Shown one piece after another: positions 32,395-43,806 of a stretch of DNA of 64,000 nucleotides. Under the pieces are notes generated by a model that worked only from the letters and a program-made list of their open reading frames with translations, did no database searches and was not told the DNA's origin. The number at the start of each line of letters is the position of its first letter. The first letter of the stretch is position 1. Origin of the DNA: Arion vulgaris. Lineage: Eukaryota; Mollusca; Gastropoda; Stylommatophora; Arionidae. The stretch lies in assembly GCA_020796225.1 (NCBI GenBank), contig CM036755.1, positions 81,723,150 through 81,787,149 of the forward strand, written 5' to 3'. The position numbers and the translations under genes are program-made.

Positions 32395-32915
32395 ACGGAA
32401 AAATGGCACTCGTGAACAGAACGGCACAGTTATGCGCGTGAACAGAACGGCACAGTTCTGCGTGAACAGAACGGTACAGTTCTGCGTGAACAGAACGGCA
32501 CAGTTCTGCGTGAACAGAACGGCACAGTTCTGCGTGAACAGAACGGCACAGTTCTGCGTGAACAGAACGGCACAGTTCTGCGTGAACAGAACGGCACAGT
32601 TCTGCGTGAACAGAACGGCACAGTTCTGCGTGAACAGAACGGTACAGTTCTGCGTGAACAGAACGGTACAGTTCTGCGTGAACAGAACGGTACAGTTCTG
32701 CGTGAACAGAACGGCACAGTTCTGCGTGAACAGAACGGTACAGTTCTGCGTGAACAGAACGGCACAGTTCTGCGTGAACAGAACGGCACAGTTCTGATTC
32801 GAGCCAAAGATAATCGGAAAGCCGCGGCCTCTGATAGCATATGGCCGGCGGGCTGAGCTAAAAATTCTAGCAAATCAGACAACAACGATCGCGTGATCGT
32901 TCATGCCATTTCCAA
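32395..32915 (-). mobile_element. SINE-C with internal 24-bp satellite expansion
   Basis: On the minus strand the SINE head (GGCTCGAATCAG as B-box-like) runs into CTGTGCCGTTCTGTTCAC, and this 24-bp segment is tandemly repeated 16 times (32412-32795) before the normal continuation GAGTGCCATTTTTCCG. Units differ mainly by GGCACAG versus GGTACAG. Open frames over the array are repeat artefacts. Confidence 0.8.
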
Positions 32916-33009
32916 TTTTGATTTCAATTTAGTCAATCACCTCACGAGACTTTACATAAGAATACAGATTTTCAAATATTGCTTTCCAATTCCTCAAAAT
33001 GGCTTCTTC

Positions 33010-33200
33010 ATCTCTTCCACCATTTCCTTCTGTATAGAAGTGTTAGGGAGGGGGTTGTAGTGATCTTGTGTGTACATGTTCTAATGCACTGCGTAAGTTG
33101 CTATTCATTTTCTTAAGGTTGTTCTTGATGCCGTCGTTCCATCTTTTGCGTGATCTTCCTCTTGCTCTGTACTCGTTATATTTGTTTCCAGTATGGTTCT
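33010..33200 (-). pseudogene. LINE C-terminal relic
   Basis: The minus strand encodes GRSRKRWNDGIKNNLKKMNS and LRSALEHVHTRSL, paired with the plus-strand relic at 3895-4130. Confidence 0.6.
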
Positions 33201-33202
33201 CG

Positions 33203-33470
33203 CAGTGTAGTGCCAGGGCTCGCAAAGGGAAGCAAAGAATAGTACCACTGCGACCTACAAGGCATGTCTTAAGAGGTGACTAGGTAGGAACCTAGGAAGC
33301 TACCCTAGTAAATAAAAGCATCGTAGAAATCGGATGTGCTGTCCTACTTGTAGGCGCATAACTTGCACAACGTGCAATCGCTCGCTCCTATGCTCAGATT
33401 ACATACAGATCACACAGAGTTGTTAACAAGTGGTCGATTTGAAGTGTTTGAAGAAGAAGAAGTATTGACT
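33203..33470 (+). mobile_element. SINE-A
   Basis: AGTGCCAGGGCTCGCAAAGG, GGCATGTCTTAAGAGGTGAC, AGCTACCCTAGTAAATAAA, GCACAACGTGCAATCGC and the tail TGTTTGAAGAAGAAGAAG. Confidence 0.75.
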
Positions 33471-34175
33471 CTCTGTGGTAAACGATATCAGGGCATTCTT
33501 CTTGTCAGGTGTCCAAACCATTTCATCTGTTGTTCACAATTGTTGTTTTATTCAAAGTGGCTGGTGGAGGGAGTGGGGGATGGGTGCAATGTAACGAGCT
33601 GACAGTTATTTTTTTTCCGTAGGTGTGTCATGACTCTTACAACATCCGATCCGAAGCAACCAATGAAAGGGTTGATTGCCTTTTAGTGGATATATATAGG
33701 TTTTCAACGGGCATCATCACCTCGAAGATTAGATTAATCACCGTTTCATTAGCCTTGCGAATCAGTTTATATTGCGCAAACAGTGTTATGTGAATAATGA
33801 TGGTATGATTTCTGGGTCTGATACATCAAGCAGACTACAAATCGTCCTGCATGCTACACCCTCCCTTCCCCAACGTCCTTCCCTTCCTGTCTCCCCATCC
33901 ATATCTTCAATGCTATCATAAGGCGTTTACTTGATCAACAAATGCTGCTGTTGTTGATAAATTTAGACTTAGTTCCTTTTTGTGCATTTTCTGTCTGCGG
34001 AATACGACCAAAAGTGACAAACACACCAGTAAATTCTGCAGCAAACAGCAGGTAATGTGCTAAAAGAGTTGTATACATTGGATCACATGTCAGTGCAAAT
34101 GTTCTGACAATGGTGGCATATCCTTTACAAGACTTATTCATTAACCACAGTAATCGAGTCGTCGATTTTCTAGTC
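33471..34175. other. No gene recognised
   Basis: About 700 bp without element homology, long credible ORFs or tandem structure. Confidence 0.4.
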
Positions 34176-34177
34176 AT

Positions 34178-34620
34178 CACTTATACGTTCAGTAGTTTGT
34201 CATTGCTTTCTGAACGGTAAGGTCTACTTTTACCGTTTGTAAAATTCCAAGGAAACTAATTTGCTTCTAAACTCTCCTGCCGTGGAGTTTGAACCAGGTA
34301 CGCATGGGCTGTGATCGAGCTTGCAATGTACATGTTCATAAAGAGGGCCATACATTTGTAAATGGAGAGGTAAAAACTACATCAAACATATAATCATAAC
34401 AAATAATTTTATTTAAAGTGGGACCAAAAATAAATCCCAAAGAAAACTGGTTGAAGTGAAACACAGAATCTCCGAAAGGAGTTAATTCTTATTTTTCATG
34501 TTTGTTGGCCTACACGCTCTGATATAACCAATAAAAGGTTCGCCTTAGGTTGAAAGGGGCGTGCCTCGGCTTAAAGAGGCTTTAATCCCCTAATAAACAA
34601 ACAAACAAGAATGTATGTTA
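34178..34620 (-). mobile_element. SINE-E copy followed by a dispersed repeat
   Basis: Positions 34178-34330 match 31660-31855 (TACGTTCAGTAGTTTGTCAT, GGAGTTTGAACCAGG as reversed B-box-like). Positions 34450-34620 are the reverse copy of 32140-32290. Confidence 0.5.
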
Positions 34621-35029
34621 CCTGCTCAACAAAAAGTCATCAAACCGTGATATTCTTCCTCATCACAGGTCATACCAGACTGAGATACCTACTTTCCAAC
34701 ATAATAAAGAAATCAACCTTCTAAAAAGTGTCAGTGTTGCACTGAGAACGTTTTACTTATCGTTCATATACTATGAATTCAAGAGTAACCACGAAGTCTA
34801 ATATGGCACCCGTTACTGATTTTTGTGTAAAAAAATGCATCTTTGTCACCAGTGTTCTTCACCATTCAGGCGATTCTGACTCTGGTTTCAGAGGTACTCG
34901 GGTACCAGTGATAACCTTTTCTACCGCCTTTGCACTGTCTCCTGGTTATTATAATTTTGTTACTGTGCTTCGTCACTATTCCATCGTAGTTATACCTCCA
35001 CTTATACTCTCTCTGTTGTTTTCTATCTC

Positions 35030-35475
35030 AAAACATAATTATGAAATATAACAAAACTCAATTATGAAATGCAACAAACCTCAAATATAAAATACAACAA
35101 AACCCAATTATAAAATATAGCAAAACTCGATTATGAAATGCAACAAACCTCAAATATAAATAAACAACACAACCCAATTATTAAATTCAACAAAACTCAA
35201 TTATAAATTACATCAAAAATCCATTATGAAATACAACAAAAGTCAATTATGAAGTACAACAAAAGTAAATTATGAAATACAACCAAAAAAATCAATTATG
35301 AAATATAACAAAAGTAAATTATGACAAACAACAAAACTCATTTATGAATTACAACAAAACTCTCATATGAAATACAACACAACTCAATTATGAAATACGA
35401 CAAAATTCCATTATGAAATGCAACACAACTCACATATAAAATACAACATAACTATGAAAAGCAACAAATGTCAAA
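35030..35475. repeat. AT-rich degenerate minisatellite, about 23-bp unit
   Basis: Repeats of AACTCAATTATGAAATACAA with many substitutions and small length changes, about 19 copies. Confidence 0.85.
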
Positions 35476-35516
35476 ACTTCACAACTAGTTCAAAACGAAT
35501 AAGAGAGTTCGAAGTT

Positions 35517-35912
35517 AGGTTTACTTAGCGGCTAGGTGCTCGTCTCTCGTGCCATATATACCAGGTTTGCTCCCTCGTGAAGCCATCTGGATATTTTTCC
35601 CGAGATCCCTGATCTCAGTGTAGGTGAGATCGAGTTCCTAGTCATATCGGAGACGGACGATAAAACGTAGGTCCCGTGTTCAATTTGAGCAAGTAATAGA
35701 ACCATTGGCAGTTACAAATCAAGAAGAACAGGCTGGAAAGCCACTGCCTTCACAAAATTCATTAGAAAGATTACAAATAAAATTCCCACACAAATATATT
35801 CACCTTCAAAAGTACATCGGAGACCCTCGTCGGTGCTACGGAGTTCGTGCACTGTAGCTGAGATCTTCCTGTATAAGAAGGAGATCGGAGCACACATGCT
35901 TACTCATCGATG
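35517..35912 (+). mobile_element. SINE-B, near full length
   Basis: Head TTAGCGGCTAGGTGCTCGTC, ACCAGGTTTGCTCCCTCG, GACGGACGATAAAACGTAGG and GAGTTCGTGCACTGTAGC, with the 3' end GGAGCACACATGC. Confidence 0.78.
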
Positions 35913-36178
35913 GATAAGGGGGATGTTCTTCGATCTTTTCGTGACTGCCTGTTGGATGAGGAAACTATAATATATTTTAAATCGATCCAGTTATTTAGTT
36001 TGGAGTTGCCCGTTGTACAAGTAGAACTGGATGTCTGAGGGCAGAGTGAGGAGTGTGTTTAATCAGCGAGTCACAGAAACCAGCAGCATGCGTACTCTTT
36101 GATATCTGCTGGGGGCGACTGAGCACCGATGGGGTTTGCTCTGAATGTAATGACGTCAGTTTAGTAACCAATAATCAA
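35913..36178 (+). pseudogene. RNase H LINE C-terminal relic with intact 3' terminus
   Basis: It starts GGATAAGGGGGATGTTC, keeps CCTGTTGGATGAGGA and ends GACGTCAGTTTAGTAACC followed by AATAATCAAC. Frameshifts are present. Confidence 0.72.
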
Positions 36179-36347
36179 CACGTTTCATAATGCAGAACGA
36201 TGTTTAAATTTCCAGCTAAGGCAATTTGATTCTCTATGTTTCTTTTGTCATCTTCATCTTTTTATATTCATTCTCTTTCTATTCAATCATGAGAACCGTT
36301 CCAAGGTCTTGTCTCTAGCTTTCTCTATTAGAGAGTTCCGTTCCGCC

Positions 36348-36530
36348 CATGTGTTGCCAGAGCCCACGTGGGAGGGGGGAACAAAGAATAGGAACACTGT
36401 GACTTATAAAGCATGTCGTAAGATACGACTGGAGTAGGAGCTAAGAAAGCTACGCTAGCAAATAAAAAAGTGTCCCCAAAATCAGATGTACTATTCTACT
36501 TAAAATTTAAAAGTGCATAACTAACACAAC
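36348..36530 (+). mobile_element. SINE-A, diverged
   Basis: GTTGCCAGAGCCCACGTGGG, AAGCATGTCGTAAGATACGAC, GCTACGCTAGCAAATAAA and CATAACTAACACAACGTAC. Confidence 0.7.
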
Positions 36531-36599
36531 GTACTCTTCGTTTTCTTCTGCTATCTCTGATCATGAGCTTGATTTTCTAAAGGGTTTAAAGCCGAAGGA

Positions 36600-36830
36600 T
36601 TGACTTCATTGTATCGGGTTTACATCATATGTTTCGGTCTCTCTCTGTAGAAATGACACGCCACATGTCGAGAAATTTGCACAGATTACGAACTCCGTAG
36701 CTCCGGCAACACTAATATGGGCTCTGGAGAAAATCCATTCGTGAACAAAACGGCGCGATCCGGATTCGAATCCATGATCTTTGGAACGCAAGGTGGCGGT
36801 TTGGCGACTTAGCCACAGGGGACCGCAAAT
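36600..36830 (-). mobile_element. SINE-C
   Basis: Reverse complement of the family: GAACTCCGTAGCTCCGG, TTCGTGAACAAAACGGCGC, GGATTCGAATCC (reversed B box) and GGCGACTTAGCCACAGGG (reversed head). Confidence 0.65.
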
Positions 36831-37096
36831 AGTGCAGCTTCAAGTCTGTCTGGTTTGCCCTAAGCTGAGTTTTCAAGTTGACTGGGTGGGGTTACATGCT
36901 GCTTCTCAACTCTAACATAGAGATGATAGTATTTTAGGACATGCCCCCGTGACTGTTCGCCTGCTGACACCGACAGAGAACTGTTTGACTTATTCCTAGT
37001 TATTGTAAATGTGAGCATGTCTGATCACACACTACATATTTAGCATATACTACACGTTTTTAACTTTTCTTTTTCTTCCTAATATCACAATTAGCA

Positions 37097-37196
37097 ATGG
37101 CGTCATCAAAGATGTCATTAAGAACACCTTTAGGAATGTTTCTTATATTCTATATATGGATGTCTGTACCAGGTCTGGTATCTTCTCAGTCAACAT
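37097..37196 (+). CDS. First coding exon: signal peptide of an EGF/lectin-like protein
   Basis: ATG opens 33 codons plus 1 nt, ending ACAT|GTGAGT, a strong donor. The peptide has a basic start (MASSKMSLRTPLG), a hydrophobic core MFLIFYIWMSVPGLV and a plausible cleavage region VSSQS, that is, a secretion signal. The donor is phase 1, matching every downstream exon of the EGF/galactose-binding gene, so I infer this is its first coding exon. The intron that follows is about 7 kb in this reading. No TATA box is evident upstream. Another gene using the exon cannot be excluded. Confidence 0.65.
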
Positions 37197-37246
37197 GTGA
37201 GTAAACTATGATTTATGGCGTAATAAATAAATACCTGTTTGTGTGA

Positions 37247-38495
37247 TTTTAATTGCTTCTGTTAGTCTATGTAGCTTGAGGTAATGTGCGATCTCCTTGG
37301 TTCAAAGATATATTTTAATTGCTTCTGTTAGTCTATGTAGCTTGAGGTAATGTGCGATCTCCTTGGTTCAAAGATATATTTTAATTGCTTCTGTTAGTCT
37401 ATGTAGCTTGAGGTAATGTGCGATCTCCTTGGTTCAAAGATATATTTTAATTGCTTCTGTTAGTCTATGTAGCTTGAGGTAATGTGCGATCTCCTTGGTT
37501 CAAAGATATATTTTAATTGCTTCTGTTAGTCTATGTAGCTTGAGGTAATGTGCGATCTCCTTGGTTCAAAGATATATTTTAATTGCTTCTGTTAGTCTAT
37601 GTAGCTTGAGGTAATGTGCGATCTCCTTGGTTCAAAGATATATTTTAATTGCTTCTGTTAGTCTATGTAGCTTGAGGTAATGTGCGATCTCCTTGGTTCA
37701 AAGATATATTTTAATTGCTTCTGTTAGTCTATGTAGCTTGAGGTAATGTGCGATCTCCTTGGTTCAAAGATATATTTTAATTGCTTCTGTTAGTCTATGT
37801 AGCTTGAGGTAATGTGCGATCTCCTTGGTTCAAAGATATATTTTAATTGCTTCTGTTAGTCTATGTAGCTTGAGGTAATGTGCGATCTCCTTGGTTCAAA
37901 GATATATTTTAATTGCTTCTGTTAGTCTATGTAGCTTGAGGTAATGTGCGATCTCCTTGGTTCAAAGATATATTTTAATTGCTTCTGTTAGTCTATGTAG
38001 CTTGAGGTAATGTGCGATCTCCTTGGTTCAAAGATATATTTTAATTGCTTCTGTTAGTCTATGTAGCTTGAGGTAATGTGCGATCTCCTTGGTTCAAAGA
38101 TATATTTTAATTGCTTCTGTTAGTCTATGTAGCTTGAGGTAATGTGCGATCTCCTTGGTTCAAAGATATATTTTAATTGCTTCTGTTAGTCTATGTAGCT
38201 TGAGTAATTTCATCTCCTTGTTCAAAGATATATTTTAATTGCTTCTGTTAGTCTATGTAGCTTGAGGTAATGTGCGATCTCCTTGGTTCAAAGATATATT
38301 TTAATTGCTTCTGTTAGTCTATGTAGCTTGAGGTAATGTGCGATCTCCTTGGTTCAAAGATATATTTTAATTGCTTCTGTTAGTCTATGTAGCTTGAGGT
38401 AATGTGCGATCTCCTTGGTTCAAAGATATATTTTAATTGCTTCTGTTAGTCTATGTAGCTTGAGGTAATGTGCGATCTCCTTGGTTCAAAGATAT
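37247..38495. repeat. 66-bp satellite, 19 copies, at the start of the intron
   Basis: The unit starts TTTTAATTGCTTCTGTTAGT and ends TGGTTCAAAGATATA. Copies are essentially identical except one 62-bp copy at 38171. It begins 50 bp after the signal-peptide exon's donor. Confidence 0.97.
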
Positions 38496-38505
38496 TGGGT
38501 TCGTC

Positions 38506-38612
38506 CCTGTATGGCTCGATCGGAATATTTGACAGAGATCTCTGATCACAATGTAGGTGTGATTGACTTCCATGTCTTATCGGAGATGGACGACAAAACT
38601 TCAGTGCCGTAA
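38506..38612 (+). mobile_element. SINE-B fragment
   Basis: TGGCTCGATCGGAATAT, ATCTCTGATCACAATGTAGG and CTTATCGGAGATGGACGAC match the SINE-B middle part. Confidence 0.5.
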
Positions 38613-38821
38613 AACATGACTGAAGAAGCTGAGAATACAGTAATGCGAACATGCATGTATACTGAGCGACTCAATGAATATGCTCAAGAAAAGTCAGGCT
38701 TGATGTATAAGGCTGAAATGGTGTGGCACATTGATCATCTCCAGATTAAAACGAAATACGTTCGCCATTGCTTCATAGTTTTACTGCAGTCTTCCCTAAC
38801 ATCGATTAAACACAGCAACTT

Positions 38822-39016
38822 ATGGAACAATGAGACTGAACACAACAATAGATCACACAATGAGACTGAACACAACAATAGATAACACATTGAGATGAAC
38901 ACAACAATAGATAACACATTGAGATGAATACAATAATAGATAACACAATGAAACTGAACACAACAATAGATAACACAATGAGACTGAACACAACAATAGA
39001 TAACACAATGAGACTG
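38822..39016. repeat. 30-bp satellite, left block
   Basis: The unit is ACACAATGAGACTGAACACA plus ACAATAGATA, about 6.5 copies, interrupted by element E2 at 39017. Confidence 0.88.
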
Positions 39017-39271
39017 TGTAGCAGTGAAATAGGGTACCAGGTTTTTCCCTGCCTTTATTTTAGTCACAAGCTCCAACTAGGCATGTATTTACAATAGAAC
39101 AAAGGGTAACTGTATACCAAACACGACCTCTATAAGAGAAGGTCGTGATACCAAGTCTGTGAACGTACAATAACAGACCAGATATATTAGCAAGGGGTTG
39201 TTCCTTAACTGGGAGTTTGAACTTTTCCCCTGTTTTCTTCCCCTGCAGCCAAGTTTAGGTTAATTATATTC

Positions 39272-41248
39272 TTTTAACAAACGCTCAGGTGATTGGTTAT
39301 TGGTTACTAAACTGACGTCATTGCACTCCGGGCAGACCCGTAGGTGCAACACCAACAGATATCGAAGAGTATGCATACTGATGGTTCCTGTGGCTCGCTG
39401 ATTAAACACACCTCTCACTCTGCCTCTCAGGCATCCAGTTCGACTTGAACAACGGGTAACTCCAAACTGCCTAAATTGCCTTGATCGATTCAACATCGAT
39501 TTTAGTGTCCTCATCCAACAGAGAGTCGCGAAGAGACCGAAGAATATCCCCTTATCCATCTTCAACTCCCCAACAATCGATGCTGTTGATGCAAGCCTGT
39601 CCGCTCTCTCATTCCCGTAAACACCCGCATGCCCAGGACAGTATATCCACGTAAGCCGCTGGAGGTTAGAAACTTCTATAGACGACATCCACTCATACCG
39701 AAACCTGCCCTTCTGGATCTTGTGAAGCATCGACTGAGAGTCAGATACAACAACTGCCCCAGTAAATGAAGTCCCAGAAATCCAATGGAGGGCAGCAGTA
39801 ACGGCCTCAACCTCCATCCTCATACTAGAAGTAGTTGTCCTGTATGCCCAACTTCGCTCTGCAACAACCCTACCATGCGCATTAGCCAAGAAACCACAGC
39901 CGGATTTCTCACCACGTTGAACCGACCCATCGGTATATACAACAACATCATCATCCCTTGCATTATCTTCTATCAGCTGCTTAACTGCGAGATCAGCCTT
40001 CATGTTGCCCCAATCTCTACATTCTCTTCCAAGAGTAATGATAACGTTGAGATAGTTCTTCATGCTACCATCGGTTGGGATCCATTCTTCCCCTTTTGGT
40101 AGAGTCGCAACCGTAGTCACCTGGCCAATTGTTCTCTCAGCCTGGGCCATCCACGACATGCCACGCTTGATTCTCGTGCCCTTAACATCATTAGTGTTCT
40201 TGTGAAGTGGATGTCTCTTATCCGAAGTAACCCGCATATATGCCTTGGTTTGGGCGATTGCATGACGGGAGCGTAGTGACAGAAGGCCAAGCATATATCT
40301 CATCTTCACAATGTGGGTATCTCTACTGCAGCCCAGAACTATACGCATACCTTCATTCTGAACCCGTTCGAGTCGTTCACATTGTGATCTTGATATCGTA
40401 AGAATTCCGAGTCCGTAATCTACCACTGACATTACCAGTCGATCGAACAAAATGGCAAGTAGTCTCTGCTCAAGATGTGCGGCCACCATAACTTTGAGAG
40501 CCGCAAGACCAAGCTTGCACCGTTGTATCGTCTGTTCAATATGGTGTTTGAAAGATAGACTACGATCAAATGTTATTCCAAGATAGCGCAGCCTGTCTCT
40601 GCGCTCGATGGTATGTTCATTAAAGATTACACAGGGTAGGTCAGCCTTGACTATGTGATTATTTAACGAGCACCACAACATACACGCTTTTTTATGATTG
40701 ACCTGAGAGCGAGACTCTACACCAACCCGAGATGGTATGCAATGTTTTCTGAAGGTCGTCAACCATCTATCGTCTATCTGACCCAGTCCTATATATTAAG
40801 ATATCATCTGCAAATGTCAATGTCTGACCCAATCCGGTTGGCTGAATCTTAGCTACATTTGCTGTGTAAATATTAAACAACACGGGTGATAGAGGAGAAC
40901 CCTGGGGTAATCCCGGCATATACGTGCAGGATTCGATGTCCATGTTCCTAAACGGAGTGCAACGGTTCTCTCCATTAAAGAAGCAGCTATCCAGTTCACC
41001 AGCCAAGGATTAACTTCACATTTAATCAAAGAGCGCACCATTATTGAAAAATTCACCTTGTTATAAGCATCCTCCAAGTCGATGGCCACAGCAACAGTCT
41101 CTTGCTTGGATTGGAAGCCTTCATAAACATCATATGCAAACGTGCCAGCATTGCCCCATGTCCCTTTCATTGGCCGGTAGCTACCCAAAGTGTCAGGTGA
41201 TTGTCCGGTCAGAATACAAATAGACTGGGGTTTTCCAACCTGCAAATA
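39272..41248 (-). pseudogene. RT + RNase H LINE (I/Jockey-superfamily type), 5'-truncated, best copy in the window
   Basis: From the right: RT finger/palm AIDLEDAYNKVNFSIMV, GLPQGSPLSPVLFNIYTANV and the catalytic LTFADDILIY (about 40800). After a frameshift a 500-codon frame (40762 down to 39260) contains the RT thumb, then RNase H with VVVYTDGSVQRGEKSGCGF (Asp), MRMEVEAVTAALHW (Glu), VVVSDSQSMLHKIQ (Asp) and GNERADRLAST (Asp), all four catalytic residues present. The C-terminal tail ends WVCPEC-like CPECNDVSLVTNN. Two or three frameshifts and the missing 5' half (endonuclease) make it inactive. Confidence 0.88.
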
Positions 41249-42173
41249 GTAGATTCAACCGTGGGAGTTTTTACAGACCAATGTCCGATTGGAAACAAAG
41301 ACAAATGCCATATGATAAATAGAATGCATTTTGGAGATTCAGATTTATTCAGCGATTCAGAGGGCAGGACATACCCAGGAACAGTCAGTGTAGGTAGTCT
41401 GGGATCAGAGATATAAACACATCAGACGAAGAATCAATCAGAGTTACACAGAGACAGACCCAGGAACAGTCAGAGAGGGTAGTTCTGAGACAGTTAGACT
41501 TCAAAAGTCAATATTCGCCAGCAGACAGAGTAGAAGAGATACACAGAATAGCTAAAGTACAGAGCTGATTTAGACCAGAAAGACAACAAGAGAGACAGAA
41601 CGTTGCCCTCAGTTATAGTCAGTCAGACACACAGAGGAACGTTTCAGTCAGTCTGTCCAAACGAAATCAGACTCATCTACTTACTTTGAGAGTTCAGACT
41701 GAGTATAGAGTACAGTAGTTATTATATTCTGCGCCGACGAGCGTTGCTACCAGGAACCCATACCTATTTACTTCTTGTGGGTTTAAATTCGAGATGATTA
41801 CAAGATAACCACGAATTCCACACATAGAACAAACACTGACATTTGTTAACTTTTTTTACTAGTGAAAAAGGTGTGGTAATGTGTAAAAAATGTATGTTAT
41901 TTAATAATGTTGATGTATTGATAAATGATATGTTTTATTTTTATTTTTGTAGTTTACAAAATTAATCTCGTATGAGATATAACCTTCTGTATGATAGTTG
42001 AAATAATAGGTATGTGGATGAACGATAAAACTAAGTATTAATTAGATGAATGAGTAGGAATCATTACGATCACGGGCCAGAAACGACAAGGATAATAAAA
42101 CATAGAAGAAGAAGTAGCAATGTAGTAGAAATAATCTATTACAAACTGGTAGCCAGTGACGAGTATAAATAAG

Positions 42174-42430
42174 CGGTTACAAGTTGGTATACCGTGTTTA
42201 CAAGTTGGTATACCGTGTTTACAAGTTTGTATACCGTGTTTACAAGTTGGTATACCGTGTTTACAAGTTGGTATACCGTGTTTACAAGTTGGTATACCGT
42301 GTTTACAAGTTGGTATACCGTGTTTACTAGTTGGTATACCGTGTTTACTAGTTGGTATACCGTGTTTACAAGTTGGTATACCGTGTTAACAAGTTGGTAT
42401 ACCGTGTTTACAAGTTGGTATACCGTGTAC
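42174..42430. repeat. 21-bp tandem repeat, about 12 copies, inside E2
   Basis: The unit is GTTTACAAGTTGGTATACCG plus T, palindromic around GGTATACC. It sits between two CTATTAC landmarks that are only about 60 bp apart in E1, so it is a local expansion. Confidence 0.93.
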
Positions 42431-42579
42431 AGGATAGAAGAAATAGTGTAGAAAAATCACGACTACAAAAGGTGTTGCCAGGGACCAAAAGATAGTATAA
42501 GTGTAGTAGCGAAATAATCTATTACATAAGCTTGATGCCGTGACCAAGAATATTAGTAGTGTACAAATCCACTACTACA

Positions 42580-42803
42580 ACCGTACACAACAATTGATGA
42601 CACAATGAGACTGAACACAACAATTGATGACACAATGAGACTATACGCAACAATTGATGACACAATGAGACTGTACACAACAATTGATGACACAATGAGA
42701 CTTACGCAACAATTGATGACACAATGAGACTGTACACAACAATTGATGACACAATGCAACTGTACACAATAATTGATGACACAATGAGACTACACAACAA
42801 TTC
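42580..42803. repeat. 30-bp satellite, right block
   Basis: The unit is ACACAATGAGACTGTACACA plus ACAATTGATG, about 7 copies. It continues the array at 38822-39016 beyond E2 but with side-specific variants. Confidence 0.88.
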
Positions 42804-42894
42804 TTAGAAAAAGATCTTACAAATTCTTAGAATATCACTGACAGAGAAGAGAAAATAAAAGACACTTTACAAAAATTGCAAATTGAAGAGCATT

Positions 42895-43015
42895 GGCTCA
42901 TAATTAACAACATGTCCCGTAGGATGAAATATTTTGGCCACATTAAAAGTCAGAGTGATTTGGAGAGAAAGGTAATGGAGGGCATGGTTTCTGGAAAACA
43001 AGAAAGTTGATGACG
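42895..43015 (+). pseudogene. LINE C-terminal relic
   Basis: It encodes MSRRMKYFGHIKSQSDLERK and VMEGMVSGKQES, same lineage as 13845 and 17450. Confidence 0.6.
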
Positions 43016-43183
43016 AAAAGTCATGCCCTGACAATGTCTCTTTGTGTTGCCATGCAGGATTTTCTCTATTCTTCTCTTCTCCTTCCACCCACACATGTCC
43101 CCTAAATAGAGTCTTAGTGATTCGTTATTTTTCAAACCAGGTAAGCTTCTTTTCTTCACAACTGCCTGTGAAATACTTCTATA

Positions 43184-43214
43184 TATTCTATATATATATA
43201 TATATATATATATA

Positions 43215-43289
<75 letters not shown>
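43184..43289. repeat. (TA)n microsatellite
   Basis: About 105 bp of almost pure TA. Confidence 0.95.
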
Positions 43290-43291
<2 letters not shown>

Positions 43292-43484
43292 CGTGTTTTG
43301 TTCTGAGAAACAAATATGTAGAACATGTCTGAAGCACTACTATTTAGATACTTTGGAATTCAGCATTGATCAAAAAAACTAAGTACATGATATGCTCAAA
43401 TAATAAGTGTGTGTAACTAATGAGCCACAAGAAACACCAGCCTGCATTCCTTTCCTCATATGATTGAACAGGATAAACACACAT

Positions 43485-43740
43485 GCACTTTGACTAAGTG
43501 GTTAAGACTTTGCCCTGCGTTTCAAAGGTCATGGGTTTGAATCTGGACAGTTCCGTTCTGTTCACAAGTGTGCTTTTTCCAGATACTCATAGAATTGTTG
43601 GCAGAGCTACAGAGTTCGTGCTTTGTGCAATACTCTCGACAGATAGTGTGCTATTTCTGTGTAGAGGGACTAAACTAAATGGGGTAAAAACCGATCCAAT
43701 AAAGTCAATCTTTTGGCTTTGGATACTTTTTGTTGTAGAT
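43485..43740 (+). mobile_element. SINE-C at the left edge of duplication unit 1
   Basis: TTTGACTAAGTGGTTAAGAC (A-box-like), GGGTTTGAATCTGG (B-box-like), CCGTTCTGTTCACAAGTGTG and CCAATAAAGTCAATC. The copy at 46268-46520, with the same 80-bp upstream flank (TGTGTGTAACTAATGAGCC), is a duplicate. Confidence 0.75.
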
Positions 43741-43806
43741 GTATCAACATATATATATATACATATAGAAATGGGTCTGATATGAGTATCTTATCGTCTG
43801 TCAAAT

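Larger units (their letters stand above)
39017..42579 (+). mobile_element. LTR-like element E2, inserted in the 30-bp satellite
   Basis: It starts TGTAGCAGTG and ends CACTACTACA. The flanks are ACTG (39013-39016) and ACCG (42580-42583), one mismatch from a 4-bp duplication of the satellite sequence. The outer parts match E1 in reverse. The middle is occupied by a minus-strand RT-RNase H LINE (39272-41248). Subtracting that LINE gives about 1.58 kb, the size of E1. Confidence 0.6.

Noticed and set aside
32430..32885. Frames encoding RRTVPFCS and CVNRTAQF repeats
   Set aside because: Expanded SINE-C segment; not a protein.
37247..38495. Regularly repeated 66-bp units as a CRISPR-like array
   Set aside because: There are no unique spacers, the whole unit repeats, and the context is eukaryotic.
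43485..43560. A functional tRNA gene (A and B boxes present)
   Set aside because: The sequence continues into a conserved SINE body and is multi-copy; no complete cloverleaf was evident.
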